This document shows positions 33,457 to 42,333 of a DNA stretch of 59,982 bases, in pieces. Position numbers and translations under genes: made by a program. The notes below the pieces were generated by a model, which worked only from the letters and a program-made list of their open reading frames with translations, did not search any database and was not told the DNA's origin. Within the stretch, counting starts at the first letter, position 1, and every line of letters begins with the position of its first letter. Source of the stretch: an uncultured Opitutia bacterium (GTDB lineage: Bacteria; Verrucomicrobiota; Verrucomicrobiia; Opitutales; Opitutaceae); NCBI GenBank assembly GCA_937952235.1, contig CALFZM010000142.1, positions 1 to 59,982 on the forward strand, given 5' to 3'.

Positions 33457-36102
33457 ATGCAAGCCCTCGACTTCCCCAAGGCCTTTGGAGCCCTTACCGG
33501 TTCACCGCCCTTCCCTTGGCAAGAGGCCCTCTATCGCGAATTCATCGCCGGGCACATTCCGTCTTCTGTCTGCATCCCGACCGGACTCGGCAAAACATCC
33601 GTCATCGCGGTCTGGCTATGCGCGCTAACCTCTCATCCGAGCACAATACCTCGCCGCCTCGCCTACGTCGTTAATCGTCGCACCGTCGTCGATCAGACCA
33701 CCCGCGAGGTCGAAATGTGGCGCGGACACCTCGAGGCAGCCGGCCTTCACTCCCCCCTCGCATCCCTCTGCGCGGTACCACGCCAGAACGACAACGAATT
33801 TCCCCTCGCGATTAGCACCCTGCGCGGCCAGTTCGCGGACAACCGCGCGTGGTCCGCCGATCCCGCCCGGCCCGCGATCATTGTTGGCACGGTGGACATG
33901 ATCGGCAGCCGGCTCCTCTTCAACGGCTACGGCACCGGCTTCAAAACCCGCCCCCACCACGCCGGATTCCTCGGACAAGACACCCTCGTCGTCCACGACG
34001 AAGCCCACCTTGAACCGGCGTTCCAACAGCTCCTCGAAACCATCGCCGAACAACAAAAACTCGACCGCGATCCACGCCCGCTCCGCGTGCTCGCGCTCTC
34101 CGCCACCAATCGCCGTGAAGGCAAAATCTCGTTCGGCCTCACCCCGGCCGACCACGACAACCCCATCGTCCGCCAGCGCATCCACGCCGCCAAAAAGCCA
34201 GCCCTCCACAGAATCGCCGACGAGAAAAAGGAGCTCGCCGACAAGCTTGCCGAGCTCGCCCTCGGCCGGCGCGATAGCGGCCGCGCTATCGTCGTCTTCG
34301 CCCGTAGCCTGAATGTCGTGCAGCGTGTGGCCGCCGCCCTCGAAAAAGCCAAGGTGTCCGCCGCGCCCGTCAAACTCATCGGCCCTCTGCGCGGCTTCGA
34401 GCGCGACGAGTTGGTGCGCCGCCCTGTGTTCCAGCGTTTCCTTCCGCAGACCAGTCGCGTCCCAATCGCCGCGCAGCTCCCGACCGGCACCGTTTACCTG
34501 ATTGCCACCAGCGCCGGTGAAGTGGGTGTGAACCTATCGGCCGACGACCTGATCTGCGACCTCTCCACGTTCGAAAGCATGGCCCAACGTGTCGGCCGCG
34601 TGAACCGCTTCGGCCTGCTCGCCCACTCCGTCGTCGATATCGTCGTCCCCGAGTCGTTCGACGAAAAAGATCCGCTCACCCCGCCGCGGAGAAATACGCT
34701 CGAACTCTTTCGCAAGCTCGAAACTCAGGGCCAGGCATCCCCCTCCGCCCTCGGCGAAATCATGGCCGAGTTGTCCACTGACGACCGCATCGCCGCCTTC
34801 AGCCCTGCGCCGGCCATTCTGCCCGCCAGCGATATTCTTTTCGACGCTTGGTCGCTTACCACGATTCACCACCCGCTCCCCGGTCGCCCTCCCATTGCCG
34901 ACTACCTGCACGGCGTCGCCGAATGGGAACCACCCGAGACTTTGGTCGCCTGGCGCACCGAAGCGGCATGGATCACCCGAAGCCTCGCCGAAACTTACCC
35001 TCCCGCGGAACTCCTCGCCGACTATCCCCTTCTCCCGCATGAGGTGCTGCGCGAACGCTCCGACCGCGTGCACGAACAACTCAAGAAACTCGCGCGCAAG
35101 CCCGAGATTGCCGCCATGCCCGTGTGGCTCGGCTCCGCGGACGGCGCCGTCGAGATTACCTCGGTGTCCGTGCTCGCCGAACTCGACACCAAAGGTGCCG
35201 TGGCCCGCCTGCGCGATCATACGCTCCTCCTTCCTCCGTCTGTCGGCGGATTGAACCCCGACGGCACGCTCGACTCCGACGCACCCGCCTCGCTCACCGG
35301 CGCCGAAGACATCGCCGATAGTCCCCTGGGACAAGATACCACGCCTCGACGTCGCCGGATTCGCACCGATGACCTACTCGCCGATCTCGGCGCCCCCGAC
35401 GGCTTCCGCCTCATCCGCCCTCGCATCGACCTAGACCCCGAGGCCGATGAAAACGACGACGACAACGCACGGGCCGGACTTGGCCGCTACTGGTACTGGC
35501 TCGAATCTCTGCGAAATGTCGGCGGCGCGAATCTCCACCAAGCCCCAGCTTCGGTCCTCCTCGCCACTCACAACGCGGACGTGTCGCAAATTGCCACCGC
35601 CATTGCCGACAAACTCGCGCTTCCGCCCGAGTTGCGCCGCCCCGTCATCCTCGCCTCCCGTCATCACGATTCTGGAAAGAACCGCCACGCCTGGCAGAAG
35701 AGCATCGGCAATCCCGCGCCCGCCGTCCCCCTCGCCAAAGCCGGCCGTAACCTACGCCCACGAGTCACCGGCGAACACTACCGCCACGAATTCGGCTCGC
35801 TCATCGACCTCGCAGCCGATCCCGATTTCCAGGCCCTGACCGACGACGAAAAGGACGTCGCGCTTCACCTCGTGGCCGCCCACCACGGTCGCGCCCGCCC
35901 GCATTTTCCGGCGGAGGAAGCGGACGATCCCAACGCCGCGCTCGATACCGTGCAAAGCGTCTCCACCGCCATACCGCTGCGCTTCGCCCGCCTTCAACGT
36001 CGCTTCGGCCGATGGGGTCTTGCCTACCTCGAATCCATTCTCCGCGCCGCCGACTATGCTGCCAGCGCCGCCCCCTCCGCCACCGTCGAGGACACCAAAT
36101 GA
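33457..36102 (+). CDS. cas3: Cas3, type I-G, helicase with C-terminal HD nuclease
   Basis: 881 residues. Helicase motifs in order: PPFPWQEAL (Q-motif region, near 22), Walker A CIPTGLGKTSVIAVWL (about 45), DEAH box in LVVHDEAHLEPAF (about 180), SAT motif ALSATNR (about 212), and GEVGVNLSADDLICDLS with QRVGRVNRFG (about 350-385). The HD nuclease is at the C-terminus instead of the N-terminus: RHHDSGKNRHAW near 730, YRHEFGSLI near 770 and LVAAHHGRARPHF near 805 supply its His/Asp metal ligands. This order is typical of the GSU0051 branch. Cas3 is recruited to the crRNA-bound target and degrades the displaced DNA strand. Its stop overlaps the csb3 start (ATGA). Confidence 0.93.
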   Translation: MQALDFPKAFGALTGSPPFPWQEALYREFIAGHIPSSVCIPTGLGKTSVIAVWLCALTSHPSTIPRRLAYVVNRRTVVDQTTREVEMWRGHLEAAGLHSPLASLCAVPRQNDNEFPLAISTLRGQFADNRAWSADPARPAIIVGTVDMIGSRLLFNGYGTGFKTRPHHAGFLGQDTLVVHDEAHLEPAFQQLLETIAEQQKLDRDPRPLRVLALSATNRREGKISFGLTPADHDNPIVRQRIHAAKKPALHRIADEKKELADKLAELALGRRDSGRAIVVFARSLNVVQRVAAALEKAKVSAAPVKLIGPLRGFERDELVRRPVFQRFLPQTSRVPIAAQLPTGTVYLIATSAGEVGVNLSADDLICDLSTFESMAQRVGRVNRFGLLAHSVVDIVVPESFDEKDPLTPPRRNTLELFRKLETQGQASPSALGEIMAELSTDDRIAAFSPAPAILPASDILFDAWSLTTIHHPLPGRPPIADYLHGVAEWEPPETLVAWRTEAAWITRSLAETYPPAELLADYPLLPHEVLRERSDRVHEQLKKLARKPEIAAMPVWLGSADGAVEITSVSVLAELDTKGAVARLRDHTLLLPPSVGGLNPDGTLDSDAPASLTGAEDIADSPLGQDTTPRRRRIRTDDLLADLGAPDGFRLIRPRIDLDPEADENDDDNARAGLGRYWYWLESLRNVGGANLHQAPASVLLATHNADVSQIATAIADKLALPPELRRPVILASRHHDSGKNRHAWQKSIGNPAPAVPLAKAGRNLRPRVTGEHYRHEFGSLIDLAADPDFQALTDDEKDVALHLVAAHHGRARPHFPAEEADDPNAALDTVQSVSTAIPLRFARLQRRFGRWGLAYLESILRAADYAASAAPSATVEDTK

Positions 36103-36884
36103 GCACCCCGCCAAACCCCGGATTCCGCATCCGCGTGGACGTCACCAACCCCGGCCAGTTCTTCGCCTGCTGCGGGTTGCTCGAGCTGGCGAGCCGGCTC
36201 GGCCCCGACGCTCAAGCTTGGTTTGAACCAGCGCACTTCGTCGTTTCGAAAGCCCCGTCACTCGCGGAGCTGATGAATACCCTTCGAGAGGTCCACCTCA
36301 TCCAGATGGACACCGAGGACATCACCGCGTCTCCTATCCAAGTGTCGGAGCCGTTTTCACTCCGGCTCGATTGGTGGAAATCGGAGAATCGCGCCGATTC
36401 CGATCTCAAGGTTTGGGCTGGCACGATGGAGAGTTTTCGCATCGCGCGCGCTATGCAAAACGCTCTGCGGGACGACGCTTTCGCGACGGAGAACCTGCTG
36501 GATATTGGGATGGTCGCCTACGATCCCGACGCGCCCGACAATAAAGTAGAGCCTTTCTATTTTGATGCCCGACGAGGCCCCAACGCCCATTCGCGAGACG
36601 TCGGCTTCGCGCCCAACGATCTCGGTCTCACAACGATTGCGTCACCTGCGGTTGAGTTGCTGTGCCTGATCGGACTGCAACGCACCCGCCCGGTGCGCAC
36701 CGACCAACCTCGCGTTTTTGACTACGTGGCTTGGACCCAAGCTCTGCCCGCGTGCCTTGCACACGTCGCCGTCGCAGGACTGCTCTCAGAGTTTTCCGGC
36801 CCGCGCTATCGTTTCGAAAGCTGGTTTCGCACGGGACAGCGTAAACACAAAGCCTTTCTCACCGCTAAGCTTATCAACCCGTAG
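36099..36884 (+). CDS. csb3: Csb3 (GSU0052-like), putative small Cas8 of type I-G
   Basis: 261 residues from the ATG overlapping the cas3 stop; longer frames upstream run into cas3. The N-terminal FRIRVDVTNPGQFFACCGLLELASRLG is the conserved opening of the Csb3 family. No catalytic motif is visible. In type I systems the remaining subunit beside Cas7 and Cas5 is the large subunit Cas8, which recognises the PAM; by elimination Csb3 should take this place. However, it is far shorter than the usual Cas8 or Csx17, and neither of those is encoded here. Third-codon GC is visibly lower than in flanking chromosomal genes. Confidence 0.82.
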   Translation: MSTPPNPGFRIRVDVTNPGQFFACCGLLELASRLGPDAQAWFEPAHFVVSKAPSLAELMNTLREVHLIQMDTEDITASPIQVSEPFSLRLDWWKSENRADSDLKVWAGTMESFRIARAMQNALRDDAFATENLLDIGMVAYDPDAPDNKVEPFYFDARRGPNAHSRDVGFAPNDLGLTTIASPAVELLCLIGLQRTRPVRTDQPRVFDYVAWTQALPACLAHVAVAGLLSEFSGPRYRFESWFRTGQRKHKAFLTAKLINP

Positions 36885-36899
36885 ACCCGCAAATCCACC

Positions 36900-38006
36900 A
36901 TGAGCGACCTCACTCAATTCGACCACTACTTAGCCGAGAGCGGCCCCGCCGCGCTCGTCGTTCGCGAGTACCTCGTACCTGTCGAAGGCAAAGACGGCGT
37001 CCTCTTCCCGGCCACCTTCGCCTCCGGCGACGGTTTCGCCGGAGGTTACAACATCGATGGCGATCCCGCCGGCGAAAACGTCGCGCTCATCGACAGCGTC
37101 GGTTCGCAGGCCAACCGAATCGAACCGATCTTTGCCGAACCCGCTTACTCCAAACTCGTGCCGCAGGTGAAAGTCACCGCGGGGCAGAAAACCATCAGCC
37201 TGCTCGAGGCCGGCCATCGTGCCGGCGACGCGATCATGCGAGCCTCCGCGCTTCAGAAAGAACTCCAAGACGCCTTTCTCGCGCTGCTGAACGGCAATGC
37301 CACGACCCTTGCGAAACTCGCCCCCACCTCGCTCGTCTTTGGCGTTTGGGATTCTCGCGACACACAGGCCAAAGTTCCCCGCGCAATCGCCTCGACTATC
37401 CGCGCCTACAATGTGCGGAAGCTAACCCGCTCGGCCCAATTCGTTCCCGCCATCGACTACGTGGGCGCAAAGTTGCTCGATGAGCCGACCGACAAGGCTA
37501 CCAAAGATTCTTACGCCGAGCGCGGTTTCGTCCATGTCCCCGCCACCGGCTCCCATGGAGGGGTGATCGCGAAAGGCGATATCCGCCGCGACGCCACGCT
37601 CGCTCTCGCCGCCCTGCGCCTGCTCCACGCCGGCTCCGATTCCGCCGCCACACTCGCCCTGCGTCGTTACATCCTCGGCCTGGCACTCGTTGCCTTTACT
37701 CGCCTGCCTTCAGGCTACCTGCGTCAAGGCACCATCCTCGTGCTCGATCCCGATAAGCAGCGCGAATTCGTGGAGGTCTTGCCTAGCGGCAAACGCACTC
37801 CGGCCACCGTCACTCACGAACAAGCCCTCGCCTACGCCACTGCTGTCGCCCAGGCGTTCGGAGTCGGCGCTGACCGCACCGAGGCCTTCGATCCCGAGCG
37901 AGCCAAGGAAGACTTGAAGCCGAAAAAGGATAAACCCGGCAAGAAAGCCAAAGCCAGCAAGACCAGCGCCGCCCAAGCCTCTACCGAGGACACGTCCGAT
38001 GCCTGA
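36900..38006 (+). CDS. csb1: Csb1 (GSU0053 family), Cas7 backbone subunit
   Basis: 368 residues. The family start is recognisable (LTQFDHYLAESGPAALVVREYLVPVEGKDGVLFPATF...), with SQANRIEPIF near 76 and RAYNVRKLTRSAQFVPAIDY near 165-185. These are conserved in the Cas7-type RAMP of type I-U/I-G. Several copies of this protein would line the crRNA spacer and form the Cascade backbone. The C-terminal 35 residues are Lys/Ala-rich (KPKKDKPGKKAKASK) and probably disordered. It follows csb3 after 15 nt, and its last codons overlap csb2 by 8 nt, so the effector genes are coupled. Confidence 0.9.
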   Translation: MSDLTQFDHYLAESGPAALVVREYLVPVEGKDGVLFPATFASGDGFAGGYNIDGDPAGENVALIDSVGSQANRIEPIFAEPAYSKLVPQVKVTAGQKTISLLEAGHRAGDAIMRASALQKELQDAFLALLNGNATTLAKLAPTSLVFGVWDSRDTQAKVPRAIASTIRAYNVRKLTRSAQFVPAIDYVGAKLLDEPTDKATKDSYAERGFVHVPATGSHGGVIAKGDIRRDATLALAALRLLHAGSDSAATLALRRYILGLALVAFTRLPSGYLRQGTILVLDPDKQREFVEVLPSGKRTPATVTHEQALAYATAVAQAFGVGADRTEAFDPERAKEDLKPKKDKPGKKAKASKTSAAQASTEDTSDA

Positions 38007-39612
38007 TTTCCTCCGCATCAGCGTGCGATTCCTCGACGGGGAGTTTCACGGACGCGGCGACGCCGGCGCCAACGAATGGCCACCCTCGCCCCTTCGTCTT
38101 TTCCAGGCCCTCGTCGCCGCTGCAGCCGCCCGTTGGAACGAGCGACGCGGAATCCGTCACGCCGCGCCTGCCCTGCGTTGGCTCGAAAGCCTTCCGCCGC
38201 CTACCATCCTCGCGCCCAGATGCGCCGAAGGCGCGGCCTACCGCCTCTACGTCCCCGACAACGTTGGCGATCTCGTCGGGAAGAAATGGAGCAAAGGCGG
38301 CGACGGCAGCATCGCCGACTACCGCACCGAAAAGACTGTCCGCCCGACCCACATCCACGGCGATGGCGCGGTGCATTTCGTGTGGCCACTTGAAGCCGTC
38401 GATCAATCGCCGCACCTGCCTACGATCCTAACCGCGGCGCGCTCGATCACACACGTCGGCTGGGGCGTTGACCTCGTGGTCGCAGATGCCGAAGTCTCCC
38501 CCGAAGTCGCGATCTCCGCGCTCAGCGGCAACATCTGGCGACCTGCGCCCGACTCCGGAGGCATCTCCCTCCGAGTTCCGCAGGTGGGAACCTTCGACGC
38601 CCTCGAACACCGCCACCACGCCTTCCTCAATCGTGTCAACGGCGTCAACGGCGGCACCTTTTCTCCCGTACCGCCTTTGAGCATTTTTCGCTCCGTCGTG
38701 TATCGCACTGACAGGGAACTTGTCCGCGTCCCCATCGCTCTTTTCGCCCTGCGTCAACTCGACGATTCCGGCTTCCGCTCTTTCGACCCCGTGCGCCGTG
38801 GCCTGCATATCGCCGCCATGCTCCGCCACATCGCCGGCGGTCCCGACATCGCCCGCTCGCTCGGCTGTACCGACACCCAAATCGCACGCCTCATCCACGG
38901 ACATACCGACGAAGACGCCGCAGACGTCACGCCCTCCGCTCGTCTCCTCTTCCTTCCGCTTCCCAGCATTGAGCCGCGCGGCAATGGCCGGGCCAACACC
39001 GTCGGCAACATCCGCCGCGTCCTGATCGCAGGCCACGGACCGATTGACCGCGACCAATTCCAACGCCTCGCCCGTCGCCTCGCCGGCAAGGAGTTGATCG
39101 AGAAAAAATCGGGTGAAGAGGGCCAGCCCGCCGCCCTCCTCTCGCGCCTACCTGATTCAGACGCACACATCGAACGCCATTATCTCCGCTACGAACAACC
39201 ATCCGCCACTTGGGTCACCGTCACCCCGGTTATCCTACCCGGCTACGACGATCCGCGAAAACTCCGCCAACGCCTGCGCGAAAAGAGCGGCATCACCGCC
39301 GACGAAAAGCGCGCCATCCTCGCCAAGCTCGACCAACGTATCGATCGCCTCCTCCGCAAGGCGCTCCGCCAGGCCGGACACTCCGACACCATCATTCGAC
39401 ACGCGATAATCGAATGGCGAAATTCCGGCTACCTTCCTGGTGCAGATCTCGCCGCCCGCTATCTGGCGGGCGATCAGCACCGCCGCTTCCGAAAGCTCCA
39501 CGTCCGCATCCGCTTTCAAGATGAAATTGGCCAGCCCTTGCCCATCTCTGGTCCGATCTGCATTGGAAGCGGTAAGTTCTCCGGCACGGGTTTATTTGCC
39601 GCCACCCCATGA
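37999..39612 (+). CDS. csb2: Csb2 (GSU0054 family), Cas5-Cas6 fusion
   Basis: 537 residues. The N-terminal Cas5-like RAMP begins FLRISVRFLDGEFHGRGDAGANEWPPSPLRLFQALVAAA, the typical opening of the GSU0054 family. The C-terminal Cas6-like part ends in a glycine-rich loop (GPICIGSGKFSGTGLFA), the hallmark of RAMP nucleases that cut the CRISPR repeat. No separate cas6 gene exists in the locus, which fits: this protein should process the pre-crRNA at the repeat hairpin and then stay as the 5' or 3' cap of the complex. Candidate catalytic histidines cannot be assigned from sequence alone. Confidence 0.9.
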   Translation: MPDFLRISVRFLDGEFHGRGDAGANEWPPSPLRLFQALVAAAAARWNERRGIRHAAPALRWLESLPPPTILAPRCAEGAAYRLYVPDNVGDLVGKKWSKGGDGSIADYRTEKTVRPTHIHGDGAVHFVWPLEAVDQSPHLPTILTAARSITHVGWGVDLVVADAEVSPEVAISALSGNIWRPAPDSGGISLRVPQVGTFDALEHRHHAFLNRVNGVNGGTFSPVPPLSIFRSVVYRTDRELVRVPIALFALRQLDDSGFRSFDPVRRGLHIAAMLRHIAGGPDIARSLGCTDTQIARLIHGHTDEDAADVTPSARLLFLPLPSIEPRGNGRANTVGNIRRVLIAGHGPIDRDQFQRLARRLAGKELIEKKSGEEGQPAALLSRLPDSDAHIERHYLRYEQPSATWVTVTPVILPGYDDPRKLRQRLREKSGITADEKRAILAKLDQRIDRLLRKALRQAGHSDTIIRHAIIEWRNSGYLPGADLAARYLAGDQHRRFRKLHVRIRFQDEIGQPLPISGPICIGSGKFSGTGLFAATP

Positions 39613-39734
39613 TGGGCGTCGCCCACTTCGGCCTCGGGCTTTTCCAGCCTATTTTCCCCGAGGTCGGTTAGCGGCATTTGAGACTGGAATCTCGGACGCA
39701 CCCACCGGTCGCCGGCACACTCTCCCCTGACCCC

Positions 39735-41729
39735 GTGATCACGTCTGCATCGGCACCTACCGCGCCCGACCCGCCGGAGCCCTTGCCGGCCAGGATGCTC
39801 AATGAATTCGTCTACTGCCCGCGTCTCTTCTACTACGAGCACGTCGAGGGAGTGTTCGCCCACAACGCCGACACGCGCCGCGGCGCCGCGCTGCATGCGC
39901 GCGTCGACTCCGGCAAAGGCGACCTGCCCGCGGCCCGGCCCGCGCCGGTCGTCACCGACGCGGCGGCCGAGCCGGCCGAAGTCTCCGGGTCCGAACCCGA
40001 CGTCTCCGGCGCCGCGGCCGAACCCGAAGTCATCCACTCCCGTTCGGTCTCGCTCGCATCCGACCGCCTCGGCGTCACAGCCAAGATGGACCTGGTCGAA
40101 CTGCGCACGGGCGCCGAGGAATCGCTGTTCACACCGCCGGTCGTCTGCCCGGTCGATTACAAGATCGGTGCCCCCCGCGAAGGCGACCGCGGCCCGGAAA
40201 TCTGGGACGCCGATCGCATGCAGCTCGGCCTGCAGTGTCTGATCCTGCGCGACCACGGTTACCGTTGCCCCGAAGGCGTAATCTATTACCGCGCGACCAA
40301 GCAGCGCGTCACCCTGGTCGTCACGCCCGAGCTCGAAACCTGGATCGACGCCCAGATCGCCGCCGCGCGGCGCACCATGGCCGGCCCCATCCCGCCGCCG
40401 CTGGTCGATTCGCCCAAATGCGCCCGCTGCTCGCTCGTCACCATCTGCCTGCCCGACGAGACGCGGCTGCTCCACGAGGCCCCCCGGCATCCCGTCGACG
40501 AGGATGCGGCCACCGTGCAGGACACGTTCGGTTTCGACCGGGAGTTCGGCGCCGTGCAGGAACGCCCCCTGCCCGCCAGCACCGCGAGTTCCGCCGCGAC
40601 CGCCCATCCCTCCCCCGCGCCGCCGCGGCGCCTCATCGCGGCCCGCGACGACAAGCGCCCACTCTACATCGCGACGGCCGGAGTCGCCGTCGGCCGGAAG
40701 TCCGAGCTCGTGCAGGTGAAGGAGAAAGGGGAGGTCGTCGCCGAGATCCGCATGAGCGATCTCAGCCATCTGGCCGTCTTCGGCGCCGCCACCGTCTCGA
40801 CCGCTCTCATCCAGACGCTGTGCGAAAAGGATATTCCGGTGAGCTATTTTTCGAGCGGCGGATTCTTCTACGGACTAACCCGCGGGCAGAGCCTGAAGAA
40901 CGTGTTCACCCGCATCGCGCAGTTCGAAACCGCCGCGGTCCCGGCGCGCGCGCTCGCCATCGCCCGCACGATGGTCCAGGGCAAGATCCGCAACCAGCGG
41001 ACGCTGCTCATGCGCAACCACAAGGTCGCGCCCGACCTCGCCCTCGCCCGGCTCAAGCACGCCGCCGAGTCCGCCCTCGCCGCCGAGAACCTCGGCGAAC
41101 TCCTGGGCATCGAAGGGGCGGCGGCGCTCGTGTATTTCGAGAACTTCGCCGGCATGATCAAAACCGGCGAGGACCGCGACGAAGCCCTCCTATCCGGCGC
41201 CATGCCTGCACCGCCGCCCCGCCGGGCCGGCGGCGACGCCCACGGCCAGCAGTTCTTCACCTTCGATTTCACCCGCCGCAACCGCCGACCGCCGCGCGAT
41301 GCCGTCAACGCATTACTTTCCCTCGGCTACAGCCTGCTGGCCCGCGACTGCACCGTCGCCGCGCACGCGGTCGGGTTCGACCCCTACGTGGGCTTCTATC
41401 ATCAGCCCCGTTTCGGTCGGCCCGCGCTCGCGCTCGACCTCATGGAGGAGTTTCGTCCGCTGGTCGCCGATTCAGTCGCACTGACCGTGATCAACACCAA
41501 GGTCATTACGCCGGACGACTTCGTGCGGGCCGGCGATGCCGTCAACCTCAGCGCCGCCGGGCGCAAACGATTCTTCACCGCCTACGAGCAGCGACTCAAC
41601 GCGACGATCGTCCACCCGGTCTTCGACTACCAGGTGAGCTACCGCCGCGCACTCGAACTTCAGGCGCGGCTCCTGGCCAAACACCTGACCGGCGAAATTG
41701 GACACTATGTGCCATTCACCACCCGCTGA
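39735..41729 (+). CDS. cas4-cas1: Cas4-Cas1 fusion, spacer acquisition
   Basis: About 664 residues from the GTG at 39735; an in-frame TTG at 39678 and an ATG at 39795 are alternatives. The Cas4 half has the first iron-sulfur cysteine in FVYCPRLFYYEHVEG, nuclease residues in VDYKIG and DRMQLGLQCLIL, and the C-terminal cluster PKCARCSLVTIC (about 228-238). Cas1 starts near residue 300 (RPLYIATAGVAVGRKSELV). It has the active-site Glu in VYFENFAGM (about 467), the His in AAHAVGFDPYVGFYHQ (about 545) and the second acidic residue in LDLMEEFRPLVAD. Cas4 trims and orients prespacers by PAM; Cas1 with Cas2 integrates them. The fusion is characteristic of type I-G/I-U. Confidence 0.93.
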   Translation: MITSASAPTAPDPPEPLPARMLNEFVYCPRLFYYEHVEGVFAHNADTRRGAALHARVDSGKGDLPAARPAPVVTDAAAEPAEVSGSEPDVSGAAAEPEVIHSRSVSLASDRLGVTAKMDLVELRTGAEESLFTPPVVCPVDYKIGAPREGDRGPEIWDADRMQLGLQCLILRDHGYRCPEGVIYYRATKQRVTLVVTPELETWIDAQIAAARRTMAGPIPPPLVDSPKCARCSLVTICLPDETRLLHEAPRHPVDEDAATVQDTFGFDREFGAVQERPLPASTASSAATAHPSPAPPRRLIAARDDKRPLYIATAGVAVGRKSELVQVKEKGEVVAEIRMSDLSHLAVFGAATVSTALIQTLCEKDIPVSYFSSGGFFYGLTRGQSLKNVFTRIAQFETAAVPARALAIARTMVQGKIRNQRTLLMRNHKVAPDLALARLKHAAESALAAENLGELLGIEGAAALVYFENFAGMIKTGEDRDEALLSGAMPAPPPRRAGGDAHGQQFFTFDFTRRNRRPPRDAVNALLSLGYSLLARDCTVAAHAVGFDPYVGFYHQPRFGRPALALDLMEEFRPLVADSVALTVINTKVITPDDFVRAGDAVNLSAAGRKRFFTAYEQRLNATIVHPVFDYQVSYRRALELQARLLAKHLTGEIGHYVPFTTR

Positions 41730-41849
41730 TCGTGCGTTTCCGTCGTCGCCGATTGTCGTGTTCCTCTGACTTGAACCCGAGGCCGCGCCTCCACTCGCGC
41801 CGTGACAAGCTCGCCGGGTGAGCCAAGATAGTTCCACCGCGCCGTCCCG

Positions 41850-42140
41850 ATGAGACACACCTACATCGTGAGCTACGACATCGCCGATCCCAAGCGGCTG
41901 AAAAAAGTGTTTCGCACGTGCCAGGACTACGGCAATCACCTCCAGTATTCCGTGTTCGAGTGCGACCTGAACGCGACGGAGCGCATCGAGCTGGAAGGCA
42001 AGCTCAAGGCCGTGATCCACCACGAACTCGATCAGGTCCTGTTCATCGGCCTTGGACCGACCGAGACCCGGGGCGACCGCACCATCACGGCGTTGGGCCA
42101 GGCTTATCACGCGTTTGACCAGCCGTGCTATGTGGTGTGA
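41850..42140 (+). CDS. cas2: Cas2
   Basis: 96 residues, normal Cas2 length. The ferredoxin-like fold starts TYIVSYDIADPKRLKKVFRTC, with the conserved Asp at the end of the first strand. YSVFECDLNATERIELEGKL follows (second strand and helix), and the C-terminal strand is VLFIGLGP. It forms the central dimer of the Cas1-Cas2 integrase. It is the last gene of the operon; the array begins about 190 bp downstream, in the same direction. Confidence 0.95.
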   Translation: MRHTYIVSYDIADPKRLKKVFRTCQDYGNHLQYSVFECDLNATERIELEGKLKAVIHHELDQVLFIGLGPTETRGDRTITALGQAYHAFDQPCYVV

Positions 42141-42333
42141 GCGCGCAGCGTTCTTTGACCGCGAGCGCGCGAGCGCGACCATGGTGATACGTCGCGCCGG
42201 ACCGCTCGCACCCTGTCATTCAATCGTTTGCAGAGAAACCTCCTGGTTGCCATCAGTCATGAATGCGTGCGGACTCGTCCCGCTCGCAACGCCGCCTCCT
42301 AAGCTGAACTCTTCAGCGACTTGGAACGGCGGC
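42141..42333 (+). promoter_or_regulatory. CRISPR leader
   Basis: 193 bp between cas2 and the first repeat, on the side opposite the degenerate repeat, so this is where new spacers should enter and where the array promoter should lie. It includes an AT-richer patch near 42218-42265 (TTCAATCGTTTGCAGAGAAA onward). No further motif could be assigned. Confidence 0.65.

Noticed and set aside
39516..40769. Minus-strand frame opposite the Cas4-Cas1 gene, 417 codons
   Set aside because: No domain and lies fully over the cas4-cas1 coding sequence, which has all catalytic residues.
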